From the NCBI GenBank assembly GCA_036267155.1, contig DATAWP010000032.1, positions 1-64,000 on the forward strand: a DNA stretch of 64,000 nucleotides, given 5' to 3'. The position numbers and the translations under genes are program-made. The stretch comes from PALSA-1353 sp036267155. GTDB taxonomy: Bacteria; Planctomycetota; Phycisphaerae; Tepidisphaerales; Tepidisphaeraceae. The notes under the pieces were generated by a model. That model worked only from the letters and a program-made list of their open reading frames with translations, had not been told where the DNA came from and made no database searches. The stretch's first letter is position 1, and each line of letters starts with the position of its first letter. Positions 52,689 through 61,581 of the stretch are shown here, in pieces.

Positions 52689-54449
52689 ATGGTGCTGAGA
52701 ACTTTCCTGGGCGCGGGGGTTTTGGCGTTGTCGGTGGGAATGGGGATCGTCGGATGCGATCTCGCCCCGCCGGATGTTTTTGACCCGCAACTGCTGCAAC
52801 AGGACGAGCGCACTCACGCGCCGGAGGTCAAACCCGCGGCGCTGCGCCCGTTGCCGACCACGCGCGAAGGCGCTTTCGCCGACATCGGGCCGCAGGGACA
52901 AACCGAGATTAACGGCCGTCCCGTGCGCCCATCGACCGGGCCGGATTTGGATAGTGATCCGATCATCCGCATGAGCCTGCACGAGATTATCCATCGGGCG
53001 ATGGCCAACAATCACGACGTGAAGGTCGCCGCCTATCAGCCGGCCATCGAAGGTGCCCGGGTGATCGAGGCTTCCGCCAATTTCGATCCAGCCTTTTTCG
53101 CCAATATTCAATATCAGAACAAAAACGACGCCACCGGTGGGAGCATCTTCAACAGCTTCAACGGCGGGATCCCGTTCGTCTCGCTCGCCACTCAGACCGA
53201 ACAGAACACGTTTCAGACCGGACTTCAACAGAACCTTGGCAGCGGCGGACAGGTTCAACTGCAATATCAAAACACGTACAACTGGTTCAGTCCCCAGCAG
53301 ACACTTTATAATCCGTTTTATCAGAGCAACCTGAGCCTGTCGCTGAATCAGCCGTTGCTGAAAAACTTCGGCTATGACGTGAACCACGCGCAGATCACGA
53401 TCAATCGTCTCAATCAGAAAGTCGATCTGCTGGAATTCCGCAAGGCCGTCGAGCAGAACGCCTCGGATATCGAGAAAGCCTACTGGCAACTCGTTCAGAC
53501 GGAACGCGACATCCGGATTCAGCAGCAACTCGTCGCCCAGACCGAATCAACCTACAACATTCTGTACAAGCGTTTGCAGCAGCGCATCGACGTGAGCCCG
53601 CTGCAAGTGGCGCAGGCCCAGACTCAGCTTGAACTGCGGCGAAGCCAGTTGATTTCGTTCAAATCGCAGGCCCGCGATCTGTCGGACCAGCTCAAGGCGC
53701 TGATGAGCGATCCGGAATTTCCGGTCACGTCGAACATCGTGATTCTCCCGGCCGACCCTCCGCTGGAGGATCGCGTCGAATTCGATCTTCAGGATGAGAT
53801 CGACACCGCGATGGAAAACCGCCTGGAGCTGGGAGAGCAGCAATTGAAAGTCGATGCGGCGACGGTCACCGTGGGCGTCGCGAAAAATAATCTGCTTCCT
53901 GAATTGGATTTCATCGGCTCGCTCGGCCCGGAAGGCGCCGGCGGCGATTTGGGCTCCTCAATCACCAGCAATTCCGAAATGAACCACTGGGAATTCGCCG
54001 CCGGGTTCAAATTGCAGGTTCCCCTGGGCAATCGCGCCGCCCGCGCGATCTGGAAGCGGGCGCTGCTGCAGCGCATGCAGGCCATCGAGCAGTACCGGTC
54101 CTACGTCGAGCAAATTGCCGTGGACGTGAAGACGAGCGCCCGGGCGGTGTATACCACGTGGGAGATCATCCGCTCCAGCCGTCGATCGCGTTTTGCGGCC
54201 GAGGACGCCCTGACGCGCATCAACACCCGCGAGCGCAGCGGCGAGCCGCTGACTCCCGAATTCGTTCAGACCAAGCTTCAGCTTCAGGATGCCCTGGCCG
54301 AGTCGCTGGAGAACGAGGCCGAAGCGATCGCGAACTACAACATTGCCCTGGCCGATCTTGAGAAGGCCAAGGGAACGCTGTTGCGTTACAACAACGTCGT
54401 TCTGCAGGAAGAGCCGATCAAGATGGAGAGCAACGGGCTGATGCGATAG
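52689..54449 (+). CDS. TolC-like outer-membrane efflux lipoprotein
   Basis: About 586 residues with a lipoprotein signal (IVGC, Cys23) and two OEP repeats. Signs of the TolC barrel and coiled-coil channel include SLSLNQPLLKNFGYDVNHAQ, KAVEQNASDIEKAYWQLVQT, LQVAQAQTQLELRRSQLISF and LQDALAESLENEAEAIANYN. It probably exports small molecules together with partners not found in this window. The start follows the lipobox; a second ATG at 52668 is possible. It diverges from the Minf_1886 gene over about 120 bp. Confidence 0.9.
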   Translation: MVLRTFLGAGVLALSVGMGIVGCDLAPPDVFDPQLLQQDERTHAPEVKPAALRPLPTTREGAFADIGPQGQTEINGRPVRPSTGPDLDSDPIIRMSLHEIIHRAMANNHDVKVAAYQPAIEGARVIEASANFDPAFFANIQYQNKNDATGGSIFNSFNGGIPFVSLATQTEQNTFQTGLQQNLGSGGQVQLQYQNTYNWFSPQQTLYNPFYQSNLSLSLNQPLLKNFGYDVNHAQITINRLNQKVDLLEFRKAVEQNASDIEKAYWQLVQTERDIRIQQQLVAQTESTYNILYKRLQQRIDVSPLQVAQAQTQLELRRSQLISFKSQARDLSDQLKALMSDPEFPVTSNIVILPADPPLEDRVEFDLQDEIDTAMENRLELGEQQLKVDAATVTVGVAKNNLLPELDFIGSLGPEGAGGDLGSSITSNSEMNHWEFAAGFKLQVPLGNRAARAIWKRALLQRMQAIEQYRSYVEQIAVDVKTSARAVYTTWEIIRSSRRSRFAAEDALTRINTRERSGEPLTPEFVQTKLQLQDALAESLENEAEAIANYNIALADLEKAKGTLLRYNNVVLQEEPIKMESNGLMR

Positions 54450-54515
54450 CGCGCCCCGCCACCGTCGCGCGGCCTGCCGACGTCACTCGGCGGGAGCATC
54501 GATTCAAAACCCGCA

Positions 54516-54803
54516 ATGAAATTTCAAATCCTCGGCCAGAATCGCGACACCGGTGCTCGGATGACCTTGGAATTCCAGGCCGAGAGCAAAGCCGCCGCCG
54601 AGCGCAAGGCCACGGGCCAGGGAATGTCCGTTCATCGCGTCATCGATATCACCGACGGCTACCCGCCCTTGGCCCACGCCCCCAACCCCCGAGCAGGCAA
54701 CGCGCATCGATCCCGCGGCGGAAAGATCAAAGCGATTTTGCTTCTGCTGATTCTTCTGGCTGTCGCCTGGTATTTTCGCGGCTGGATTATGCAGCGGCTT
54801 TGA
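54516..54803 (+). CDS. Small membrane protein with basic linker
   Basis: A 95-residue protein. The N-terminal part (MKFQILGQNRDTGAR) resembles short beta-strand-rich modules. A basic, glycine-containing linker follows, and one C-terminal membrane helix (about 72-90, KAILLLLILLAVAWYF). It is not recognised further. It is 66 bases after the tolC-like gene and convergent with the GYF_2 gene. Confidence 0.6.
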   Translation: MKFQILGQNRDTGARMTLEFQAESKAAAERKATGQGMSVHRVIDITDGYPPLAHAPNPRAGNAHRSRGGKIKAILLLLILLAVAWYFRGWIMQRL

Positions 54804-54815
54804 TAGGGGGAATGT

Positions 54816-56318
54816 TTAGCGCGAATCGCCGGCGACGACTTTTTGATGGGCGTCTTTCAGCAACTCGTCGATGTCGCTGGGCCAGTGATCGTGGGGAAGC
54901 TGTTCGACCTGCTGATAGTAATATTCGGCGGCGACAAAATCCTGGCGATGCTCGGCATCCAGCCCATTACCGCGAAGTTCCATCGCAAGCGTGTCGAGAT
55001 CGCCGCCGGCGGATTGGCGAAGCTTGTCGGCGGCCGCGGCAGCCGCGGCGGTGCTGGCGTCAATGGGGGAACGAACAACGATGTTGGTGGCCACCGATGC
55101 GGACGCGGGCGGCGGCTCATGAACAGGCTGGGCAACCGGCGGAAGCGTTGCCGGAGCCGGCTTGATTGCCGCGGGCTTGGGCGTGGCGACCACTGGCGTC
55201 GGCGTGTCGGCGAACTGTTTTTGCGGCGTCGGAAGCGGAGTTGATGTGGTGATCGGGGGCGAATCCACCGGCGGAGGCATCATCCACGTGGGTGTTTGCG
55301 CCTGCAACGACTTGGGCTGAGGCGAATCGACAGGGGGAACATCCGTCGATGTGCTGGCCGATGGAGACGCATCCTGCACCCATGCGACGACGCGCTGACG
55401 AAGCGACGGACTGAAGCCAAATATCGCGGCGGTCCCGCCAACGATCGCGATCATGGCGGCGATACCGATGAGGCGTTTGCCGATCCCGCTGCCGCTTCGA
55501 CGGCGGCGCGAGCCGGATACATCCATGGTTGGGTCGTATTGGAGACTGAAAGCGGCCGCGAGTTCCCGGGCACTGAGAACGCCTTCCTGCGGCCGCTGCC
55601 GCGGCCGGGATTGCTGCTCCGGCGGCGCCTTGTGAGGCGACGGCATTTCGGCCAGTTCCGCCATGGTCTCGGCCGCGGAGGGAATTTGCGTCGCCGATCG
55701 GGCGGTGCGAATCGGATCCGATTCAGCCGACGCCGGACGCGCCGGCTCGTTGGTGGAAGCGGCGGATGCAGGCCGCTGGCCCAATGTCGGAGCCGAGGGA
55801 CGCTGCGATTGCACATCCCGAAAAACAGTTTTGGCGGGCTGAACTTCGTTCTCCAGCAGGGCATCGGGATTGGGCGGAAGCTCCTGCGAGCGCGAGCATC
55901 GGGCACAGAACGTGGATGTCCTCTGAACTTCCCCGCCGCAGGAATAGCACAGACCGAATTCACGGCTGATGCCCTTGACGCGGGCGGCGAATCGCCAGAG
56001 CTGAAACGTCGTCGGTCCGCGAATGACGGAACGGGGCGTGACCTGACCCTTTCGGATCAGGGCCAGGAGCGTGCTGCATTTCATCCCCGGCGCCGAGGGG
56101 TTGCGGGCCTGCATGACATACCACGGCCCGACTCGCGCCCGAGTGGCCTGGCGAGTCAGCGCAGTATTGTCCATCTTGCAGCGGGGACATGGCCCGTCGT
56201 TTTTCTCGGAGATGGCCCCGCAAAACGGGCAGACCGACATGACCGGCGCCGGCGGCTGCTTGCCGACCTCGGCTGACCGATCCACGTCGTTCGGAATGGT
56301 GTCAAAAGACCGTGTCAT
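54816..56318 (-). CDS. Zinc-ribbon and GYF_2-domain membrane protein
   Basis: About 500 residues. The first zinc ribbon has C30, C33, C44 and C47. A GYF_2-like module follows (about 64-115, GPWYVMQARNP and LIRKGQVTPRSVIRG), then a second ribbon (C124, C127, C138, C141) and a disordered stretch. A membrane helix lies at about 270-292 (LIGIAAMIAIVGGTAAIFGF), followed by a long Pro/Thr-rich region and a helical C-terminus. GYF_2-type modules probably bind peptides. This layout is typical of planctomycetes; the function is unknown. Confidence 0.72.
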   Translation of the reverse strand: MTRSFDTIPNDVDRSAEVGKQPPAPVMSVCPFCGAISEKNDGPCPRCKMDNTALTRQATRARVGPWYVMQARNPSAPGMKCSTLLALIRKGQVTPRSVIRGPTTFQLWRFAARVKGISREFGLCYSCGGEVQRTSTFCARCSRSQELPPNPDALLENEVQPAKTVFRDVQSQRPSAPTLGQRPASAASTNEPARPASAESDPIRTARSATQIPSAAETMAELAEMPSPHKAPPEQQSRPRQRPQEGVLSARELAAAFSLQYDPTMDVSGSRRRRSGSGIGKRLIGIAAMIAIVGGTAAIFGFSPSLRQRVVAWVQDASPSASTSTDVPPVDSPQPKSLQAQTPTWMMPPPVDSPPITTSTPLPTPQKQFADTPTPVVATPKPAAIKPAPATLPPVAQPVHEPPPASASVATNIVVRSPIDASTAAAAAAADKLRQSAGGDLDTLAMELRGNGLDAEHRQDFVAAEYYYQQVEQLPHDHWPSDIDELLKDAHQKVVAGDSR

Positions 56319-56522
56319 CAGGTCTACACTAGCCCCCACGGGCCAATATGGCGAACGGCGCAAAACTTACGCAACGCGGAGCGGCGGCTTCCGCGCGAAC
56401 GTTGGTTGTACCCAGATTAGCCTATTGGGGGCTGGGCGTCCACCCTATTGCCGAGCCGCAAATCAAAATTCTAGCTCCGGGGTTCATCATAAGGCCCTGC
56501 GATCCAGGGGGGTTGGGAACAT

Positions 56523-57062
56523 TCAGGCGATGTCCACCGGAACTTTTGGAAAATCCACCTCAGTCTGATTGACGTGGTTGAAATAGTTGGTGAAGAGGGT
56601 CAGCACGACGTTGGCGACGACCTCAGCGATCTCGCCATCGTCGAGCCCGGCAGTACGAGCGGCACTGGCGTCAGAATCGGAAATGTTCCCCTTGGATGAA
56701 AGGACCTTCTGGGCAAGCGCGACAGCGGCCCCGGTTTTGCGGTCAGATGAGCGGCCCAGACGGGCATCGTGAACGGCCTTATCATCCAAACCCGCTCCCT
56801 TGCCAATGACGGTATGGGCGGCCAGGCAATAATCGCAGCGGTTGGCCTGGGAAATCACCAGAGCGATGGCTTCACGGGTCTTGCCGTCGAGCTTGCCTTC
56901 CTTCAGCGCGCCGCTGAATTTCAAATAGGCATCCAGCACGGCCGGGCTGTTGGCCATCCCGCGAAAAATGTTCAGCAGCAGTTTCTTTGATTCCAGGTCG
57001 GCCATCATCTCCTGGGACTTGGGGCTCCCCTGGGATTTGTCCAGTTTTTTAAGGCGGGGCAT
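56523..57062 (-). CDS. Carboxymuconolactone decarboxylase/AhpD-family protein
   Basis: A 179-residue AhpD-like protein. It carries the redox motif CDYCLAAH (Cys-x-x-Cys with the following His, about 96-103) after ALVISQANR, as in alkylhydroperoxidase-type members. GDxDDxEIAEVVANVVLTLFTNY-type spacing matches the family's C-terminal helix. The start at 57062 has AAGGAG nine bases upstream on the minus strand. It probably reduces peroxides; no AhpC gene lies next to it. Confidence 0.88.
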   Translation of the reverse strand: MPRLKKLDKSQGSPKSQEMMADLESKKLLLNIFRGMANSPAVLDAYLKFSGALKEGKLDGKTREAIALVISQANRCDYCLAAHTVIGKGAGLDDKAVHDARLGRSSDRKTGAAVALAQKVLSSKGNISDSDASAARTAGLDDGEIAEVVANVVLTLFTNYFNHVNQTEVDFPKVPVDIA

Positions 57063-57334
57063 CGCAGACTCCTTTGTAATACCAGGCGCGAAACCTAACC
57101 CATTTGAACCGATAATGGAATCCCTCAAAAGGAACTCACGCAGAGCGGCGCCCGTTATCGCGGCCACAGCCGAGCTTCCGGCGACCGATGTCCCAAATTG
57201 TCTCAATAGCCCCCGGATTTCGATGAGGGCCGTGGGACTCCTATCGTCAGCGCGATTTGGAAGCGGGATGAGAGTCGAAGTCGGTGGTCACAAGTGCCTC
57301 TTTGCCGATCGCCGGCGCCGAAGGGGATTGATGG
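57063..57334. other. Non-coding stretch upstream of repeat copy 2
   Basis: It contains the promoter region of the AhpD-like gene near its right end. Frames such as 56950-57738 (+) run through it but show no family resemblance and cross the repeat. Nothing else was recognised. Confidence 0.4.
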
Positions 57335-57372
57335 TCCTCTATATCTATTGCGCGGAGGTGAAAGATTTGGAC
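57335..57372 (+). repeat. Dispersed 38-bp repeat, copy 2
   Basis: It aligns without gaps to copies at 1280-1317 and 60036-60073; it matches copy 3 at 26 of 38 positions. The right half, GGAGGTGAAAGATTTGGAC, is the best conserved, again followed by a T-run. Confidence 0.6.
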
Positions 57373-57545
57373 GTGTTTTTTGGGGAATCGGTGAGGAATT
57401 ATTTTGGAGGGTCGATTTTTATGGCTGAATCCACAGGAGGTCGGGGGTTCGGATCAGGGGCTCGTTATGTTACTCGTCGCATTGTGAAAGGGGCGTTTTT
57501 GGGCTGTTTTCGACGGGCGGCGTGTAGTGCCCGTGCATGCCTTAC
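57373..57545. other. Non-coding stretch between repeat copy 2 and a gene relic
   Basis: No gene, hairpin or RNA was recognised in these 173 bases. Confidence 0.4.
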
Positions 57546-57716
57546 TCAAAAACGAACGCTGATTCCGACCAGTACCTCAACATTGTTCGACGCTTTATTC
57601 GGTCCAAAATTGCCTCCGGCGTCGAGCACGATGTTGTCTGAGAGCGGATACCTTTTGGGGGCATTGAATGCCAGGTCAAGCAGCAGTTGTGTTAGCCGGG
57701 AATTGGGTCGAAAATA
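57546..57716 (-). pseudogene. 3' relic of an outer-membrane transporter gene
   Basis: The last ~55 codons of a minus-strand frame end YPLSDNIVLDAGGNFG and VEVLVGISVRF followed by a stop. This is the typical last strand and C-terminal Phe of outer-membrane beta-barrel transporters of the MetA-pathway type. The rest of the gene is missing: upstream on the minus strand the DNA is the start of the Dyp peroxidase gene. It is therefore a fragment left by rearrangement. Confidence 0.55.
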
Positions 57717-57721
57717 TCCGC

Positions 57722-58672
57722 ATGAGCATAACCAGTAGCGAAGATCGAGTACCGATTCCTCAGCCCGTTCTTGCGCCACTAACCAGCGCCGCGATATTCC
57801 TGATTGCTTGCATTAAGCCGGACCGCTAGAGCTACGCAACCGTGAGATCATTCTGCGCTGATCTGCCGGGGATTTTTCGCGCGGTCGATTTCCGCCGCAT
57901 AGAAGCGGGGCTATCGTGCGTCGCGGGATTCGGATCGGAGGTGTGGGACAAGATTTTCGGAAATCCCCGGCCGGCTGAACTTCATCCGTTTCGAGAGATT
58001 CGGTCGGGGGATCGCCATGCCGTTTCGACGCCTGCCGATGTGTTGTTTCATATTCGCGCCAAGAGAATGGATCTGTGCTTCGAATTGGTTACGCACATCA
58101 TGGAGCGGATTGGCGGAGTTGTTTCTGCCGTCGATGAAACGCACGGCTTCCGCTATTTCGACGAGCGCGATCTGCTGGGGTTTGTGGATGGCACGGAAAA
58201 TCCGCGTGGCGAAGTCGCTCTCGATGCCGCGCTGGTCGCCGGAGAAGACCCGCATTTTGCAGGCGGCAGCTACGTCATTATTCAAAAATATCTGCACGAC
58301 ATGAATCGGTGGAACGCGCTTCCAATTGAGGAGCAGGAGCGGGTTATTGGCCGCAAAAAGCTGTCTGATATTGAATTGAGCGATGCGGTGAAGCCGCCTT
58401 CAGCGCACAATGCGCTGGTGAGCATTGACGAGAATGGAAAAGAGGTCAAGATTCTGAGGGACAACATGCCCTTCGGCAACGCCGGCCAGGGAGAATTTGG
58501 AACCTACTTCATCAGCTATTGCCGATCCCCGCGGATCACTGAGCAGATGCTTGAGAACATGTTCATCGGCCGGCCGCCGGGCAACTATGACCGGCTGTTG
58601 GATTTCAGCCGGGCTGTCACGGGAAGCCTGTTTTTCGCCCCATCAGCGACTTTTCTCGAAAACCTTTCATGA
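57722..58672 (+). pseudogene. Dyp-type peroxidase gene interrupted by an in-frame TAG
   Basis: The frame from ATG 57722 codes MSITSSEDRVPIPQPVLAPL and on, a normal Dyp N-terminus. It hits TAG at 57827-57829 (codon 36) and then continues without further stops for the full Dyp domain. Total length (316 codons) is that of intact YfeX-like enzymes. Downstream motifs are intact: GFVDGTENP, the GGSYVIIQKY and VIGRKK blocks, and LLDFSRAVTGSLFFAPS. Translation could restart at GTG 57842, giving a 276-residue protein without its first beta strand. It is a haem peroxidase family member; activity is doubtful unless the TAG is an error or is read through. The stop overlaps the channel gene start (ATGA). 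Confidence 0.85.
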
Positions 58673-59805
58673 GCGATTGGTATCACCGACGACATCGATC
58701 ACACGGCATCTCCATATCGCCGATTCAAAAGCGGCTGCTGGCGCTCTGGCCGCAAGTCCCGCTGGCGATCGCAATCTCGCTGGTGGGCTTGCTAAACCTG
58801 CTGGACGGCCTGCGCGTCCCTCTGACCCTTCTGCCCAACATTCGCACTCTCAACGGATTGGCTGAATCGCTCTCGGTGCTGGGAGGAACAACCCAGGCGA
58901 TTCTTGGTCTGATGCTGGTGGTGGCTGGCGTTGGTTTGTTGCGCAGATTGAGCTTTGCCTGGACGTTGGCGGTGCTGCTACTGGTCATAGCGCTGGGTGT
59001 CAACGCGGCGCAGAGACATTGGAGCGTCGCCTGGTTGCCCGAGGCGGTGATGCTGGGCCTACTCATTCTGACCAGGCGTCAGTTCACCCGCCGCACAGTT
59101 ATGGCAAGTCTTTTGCTTTCGCTGAGCAGCATCTTTGCCATTATGGCTTACGGCGTCTTCGGCAGCTTTCTCCTGGGCAGCGGATTTCGTCCGCAGATTC
59201 AGGATCTGAACACTGCCGCCTATTTTACGATCGTGACTCTTTCCACCGTTGGATACGGTGATATCGTGCCCGTAACGGCAGAGACACGTTGGTTCGTGAT
59301 CTCGCTTCTGGTCGTCGGGCTGGGGGTTTTTGCCAGCGCAATCGCCTCTGCCCTGGGACCAAGAATTTCTGAGGAGTTAACCCGCCTGTTCAACCCGAGG
59401 ACAACAGCCATGACGCCAAAAGATCACGTTATCCTTGTCGGTGAAGGCTCGATTGCGCAAAACATGGCCAAGGAACTCAAACAGCGCGGCGTGAGCGTGG
59501 TTCGGATCGTAGCCACGAAATCGGACGCGGACGCGTCCGATCCATTGGTCATTGAGGGCGATGCGACCAATGATGAAGTCTTGCGGCAAGCCGGCATAGA
59601 ACAAGCCCGCCTGGTTATCGCCGCGCGCGATGACGACCGCGCACCCCCGCCGAAGTCCTCGGCCCGGCGTTGCGCCTCTAAATTAAATTCGCCGCCTTCC
59701 GCCGGCTCAATTGCCGGCCGCGATCGCGGAGCGTGCTTTGCAGATCGTGTCGCGCGGCGATGCCGTGGACCCAGGTATCGCTACCCGGCGGCCTGCCTCG
59801 TTTGA
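58669..59805 (+). CDS. Kch-like potassium channel with TrkA_N domain, C-terminus degraded
   Basis: A 378-codon frame. About six membrane segments are present, with the selectivity filter TLSTVGYGD (TVGYGD at 193-198) and pore helix AYFTIVTLST. A RCK/TrkA_N nucleotide-binding domain starts at DHVILVGEGSIAQNMAKEL (about 255). The family signal is lost after about residue 324 (LVIAARDDDR). The remaining ~54 codons are Arg/Pro/Ala-rich, run opposite to a transposase fragment and do not resemble Kch. The channel is therefore truncated and possibly non-functional. The start overlaps the Dyp stop by 4 bp. Confidence 0.78.
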   Translation: MSDWYHRRHRSHGISISPIQKRLLALWPQVPLAIAISLVGLLNLLDGLRVPLTLLPNIRTLNGLAESLSVLGGTTQAILGLMLVVAGVGLLRRLSFAWTLAVLLLVIALGVNAAQRHWSVAWLPEAVMLGLLILTRRQFTRRTVMASLLLSLSSIFAIMAYGVFGSFLLGSGFRPQIQDLNTAAYFTIVTLSTVGYGDIVPVTAETRWFVISLLVVGLGVFASAIASALGPRISEELTRLFNPRTTAMTPKDHVILVGEGSIAQNMAKELKQRGVSVVRIVATKSDADASDPLVIEGDATNDEVLRQAGIEQARLVIAARDDDRAPPPKSSARRCASKLNSPPSAGSIAGRDRGACFADRVARRCRGPRYRYPAACLV

Positions 59806-59842
59806 CGGAGGTTTGGATCGCTTCCCATTCAGCTTCGCTCAG
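59678..59842 (-). pseudogene. C-terminal fragment of a REP-associated (Y1/IS200-like) transposase
   Basis: Fifty-five minus-strand codons read LSEAKWEAIQTSVKRGRPPG, then DTWVHGIAARHDLQSTLRD, then RGRQ and a stop. This matches the usual C-terminus of RAYT transposases (xxRGRPFG, then WV, then STLRPRGRP). A stop precedes the first codon, and no catalytic domain is present. It lies on the lost 3' end of the channel gene and next to a long inverted repeat. Confidence 0.6.
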
Positions 59843-59888
59843 TTAATTCAGGTCGAGGATTCGATCGCCATCGCGATTCAATCAAAGG

Positions 59889-59978
59889 ATCTCACGCAGA
59901 GGCGCAAAGGCGCAGAGAAAGAAAGTGAAATTCGAATCGTTTTGCATTTCTCCGCGCCTTTGCGCCTCTGCGTGAGAT
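59889..59978. repeat. Long near-perfect inverted repeat, CACGCAGAGGCGCAAAGG type
   Basis: Arms 59889-59920 and 59947-59978 are 32 bases long with one mismatch, around a 26-base loop. They read ATCTCACGCAGAGGCGCAAA at the left edge. The type matches REP-like palindromes, and the element sits beside a RAYT fragment. Confidence 0.85.
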
Positions 59979-60267
59979 CATCCTTGAATACGGCAAAATG
60001 ATTTGTCGAAATATAAGATTTTGTCGCGAAAATAGGTCCAAAACCTTCACCTCCCGGACTCATTAATAGAGGGCGCGTGTATTCCATCGCCGCTCAACGA
60101 CGCCGATCATCGGCAGGGAAGCATTTATGTCCGCCAAACTCGTTTCTCATCCCGCCTCCGAACTCTTCGCTGCCGAGCGGAGTCCCAACGATCTCGTCAA
60201 AATCAGGGGGCTTTTGAGACGATTTGGGACGTTCAGAACCATTTCAGGCTCATCGAACCGCAGCCGT
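59979..60267. other. Non-coding stretch downstream of the pectinolytic genes
   Basis: It holds repeat copy 3 (60036-60073) and otherwise no recognisable gene. A plus-strand frame starting at 60127 continues into the antisense of the esterase and is rejected. Confidence 0.45.
60036..60073 (-). repeat. Dispersed 38-bp repeat, copy 3
   Basis: On the minus strand it begins CCCTCTATTAATGAG and ends GGTGAAGGTTTTGGAC, matching copy 1 at 31 of 38 positions without gaps. It lies about 200 bp beyond the esterase stop, on the same strand. Confidence 0.65.
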
Positions 60268-61578
60268 CTAACTTCCCCGCGGCTTGATCTTCGACCATTT
60301 GGGGCTGGGCGGAATGTGAACGCTATCGAACGGATCGGGATGGGCCGGATCGAATGGCTTCCAATCATCCACGATAAACTTCGTCAGGCCGAGCTTGTCC
60401 TGCTGAATTCCCAGGATCACGCACTTGGCGATCTCGTAGCTGCCGTACGCATCCTGATGGGTGCCGTCCACGAACGCCTCGGACAGGTTTTTCGGGCCGA
60501 TCGCTTCATACAGCGTTTTGGTCAAACGGTTCAGATCGATCAGCGGAACGTTGTCCTCGGCGGCCAGTTCGCGCACGGCCGCCGGATAATCGCCCAGCGA
60601 ATTGCGGATATGGCCGGTCGCGTCCATCGTTTTGCGATTGATGGATGTCAGCAGGACTGGTATCGCGCCCTTGGCCCGCGCGCCGTCCACGAATTGTTTC
60701 AGATTCGTCTTGTACGATGTAAACGCCCCGATCCCCGGCCCTTTTTCCTTCATGTCGTTATGCCCAAACTCGATGAAAAGATAATCGCCCGATCTCATCG
60801 TGCTCAGCACTTTGTCCAGGCGATGGGCACGCAGCGAGCTGTCGGCCGTCTCCCCGGATTCCGCCTGGTTCGACACCGCCACGCCCGGCTTGAAGAACCG
60901 GGTGATCATCTGCCCCCAGCTATTCCACGGCTCCTCGGGCTGATCGCACACCGTGGAATCGCCAAGGATATACATCGTCGGCACGTCCGCCGGGGTAATC
61001 TCCATCGCATCCAAGCACGGCCGAGACCCGTTGAATTCCAGCGTCAGCTTGTCGTCCCACGCCCATATTTCGGTGGTCGCCTCGCGCGGGGCTTTCAAAT
61101 GCACTTCCCCACCGGTTGAAATCGCCGGCGTTCGGATATTGACGGTGATCGTGCGCGTCACGAGCTTGCCGAAATCGCTGTGGACGTTCTGGAGCATCAA
61201 CCGGCGTAATTCCGCTTTGACGGTAGTCGTCGATTCCCCTGCCGGATCGCCCAGCGTCAGCATCACATTGCAATTCCCCTCCGGCAACGCGACGGAAAAA
61301 TAAAACGGCCGATCGCTGGTGACAAACCCGCCGTCGCCGCGATCCACGGCGACGACATCCGCGCCCGGCTCGAACCCGTATCCGCGCTCTTTGCCGTAAA
61401 TCTCCGACGGCAAGACGCGCACAAATCCGCGGGGAACTTCGCCGGGAGCGAAGCTGAATTTTAAATCGGAGGCGGCGCAGAACCGCCAAGATACCAAGAG
61501 CGCGAAGACCAGCGCGAAGAATAACCCGGTCGTCTTCGGTGCGTATTGCTTCGCGTTTGTACGTCTGTGCAGTTGCAT
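60268..61578 (-). CDS. CE12-like rhamnogalacturonan acetylesterase
   Basis: A 436-residue exported SGNH hydrolase. A signal or anchor helix (about 17-36) precedes an N-terminal beta domain (about 40-200). The catalytic domain has block I TMYILGDSTVCDQP with the nucleophile Ser, block III FIEFGHNDMKEKGPG and the C-terminal DGTHQDAYG with catalytic Asp and His. It removes acetyl groups from rhamnogalacturonan. It is three bases after the lyase gene and is probably co-transcribed with it. Confidence 0.9.
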   Translation of the reverse strand: MQLHRRTNAKQYAPKTTGLFFALVFALLVSWRFCAASDLKFSFAPGEVPRGFVRVLPSEIYGKERGYGFEPGADVVAVDRGDGGFVTSDRPFYFSVALPEGNCNVMLTLGDPAGESTTTVKAELRRLMLQNVHSDFGKLVTRTITVNIRTPAISTGGEVHLKAPREATTEIWAWDDKLTLEFNGSRPCLDAMEITPADVPTMYILGDSTVCDQPEEPWNSWGQMITRFFKPGVAVSNQAESGETADSSLRAHRLDKVLSTMRSGDYLFIEFGHNDMKEKGPGIGAFTSYKTNLKQFVDGARAKGAIPVLLTSINRKTMDATGHIRNSLGDYPAAVRELAAEDNVPLIDLNRLTKTLYEAIGPKNLSEAFVDGTHQDAYGSYEIAKCVILGIQQDKLGLTKFIVDDWKPFDPAHPDPFDSVHIPPSPKWSKIKPRGS

Positions 61579-61581
61579 TCG

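Noticed and set aside
52569..53528. Upstream extension of the Minf_1886 frame on the minus strand
   Set aside because: Only the last 133 codons resemble the family; the rest is antisense to the tolC-like gene.
60127..61119. 330-codon plus-strand frame opposite the CE12 esterase
   Set aside because: It is antisense to an esterase with intact catalytic blocks; its composition (Arg/His/Gly-rich) is that of a shadow frame.
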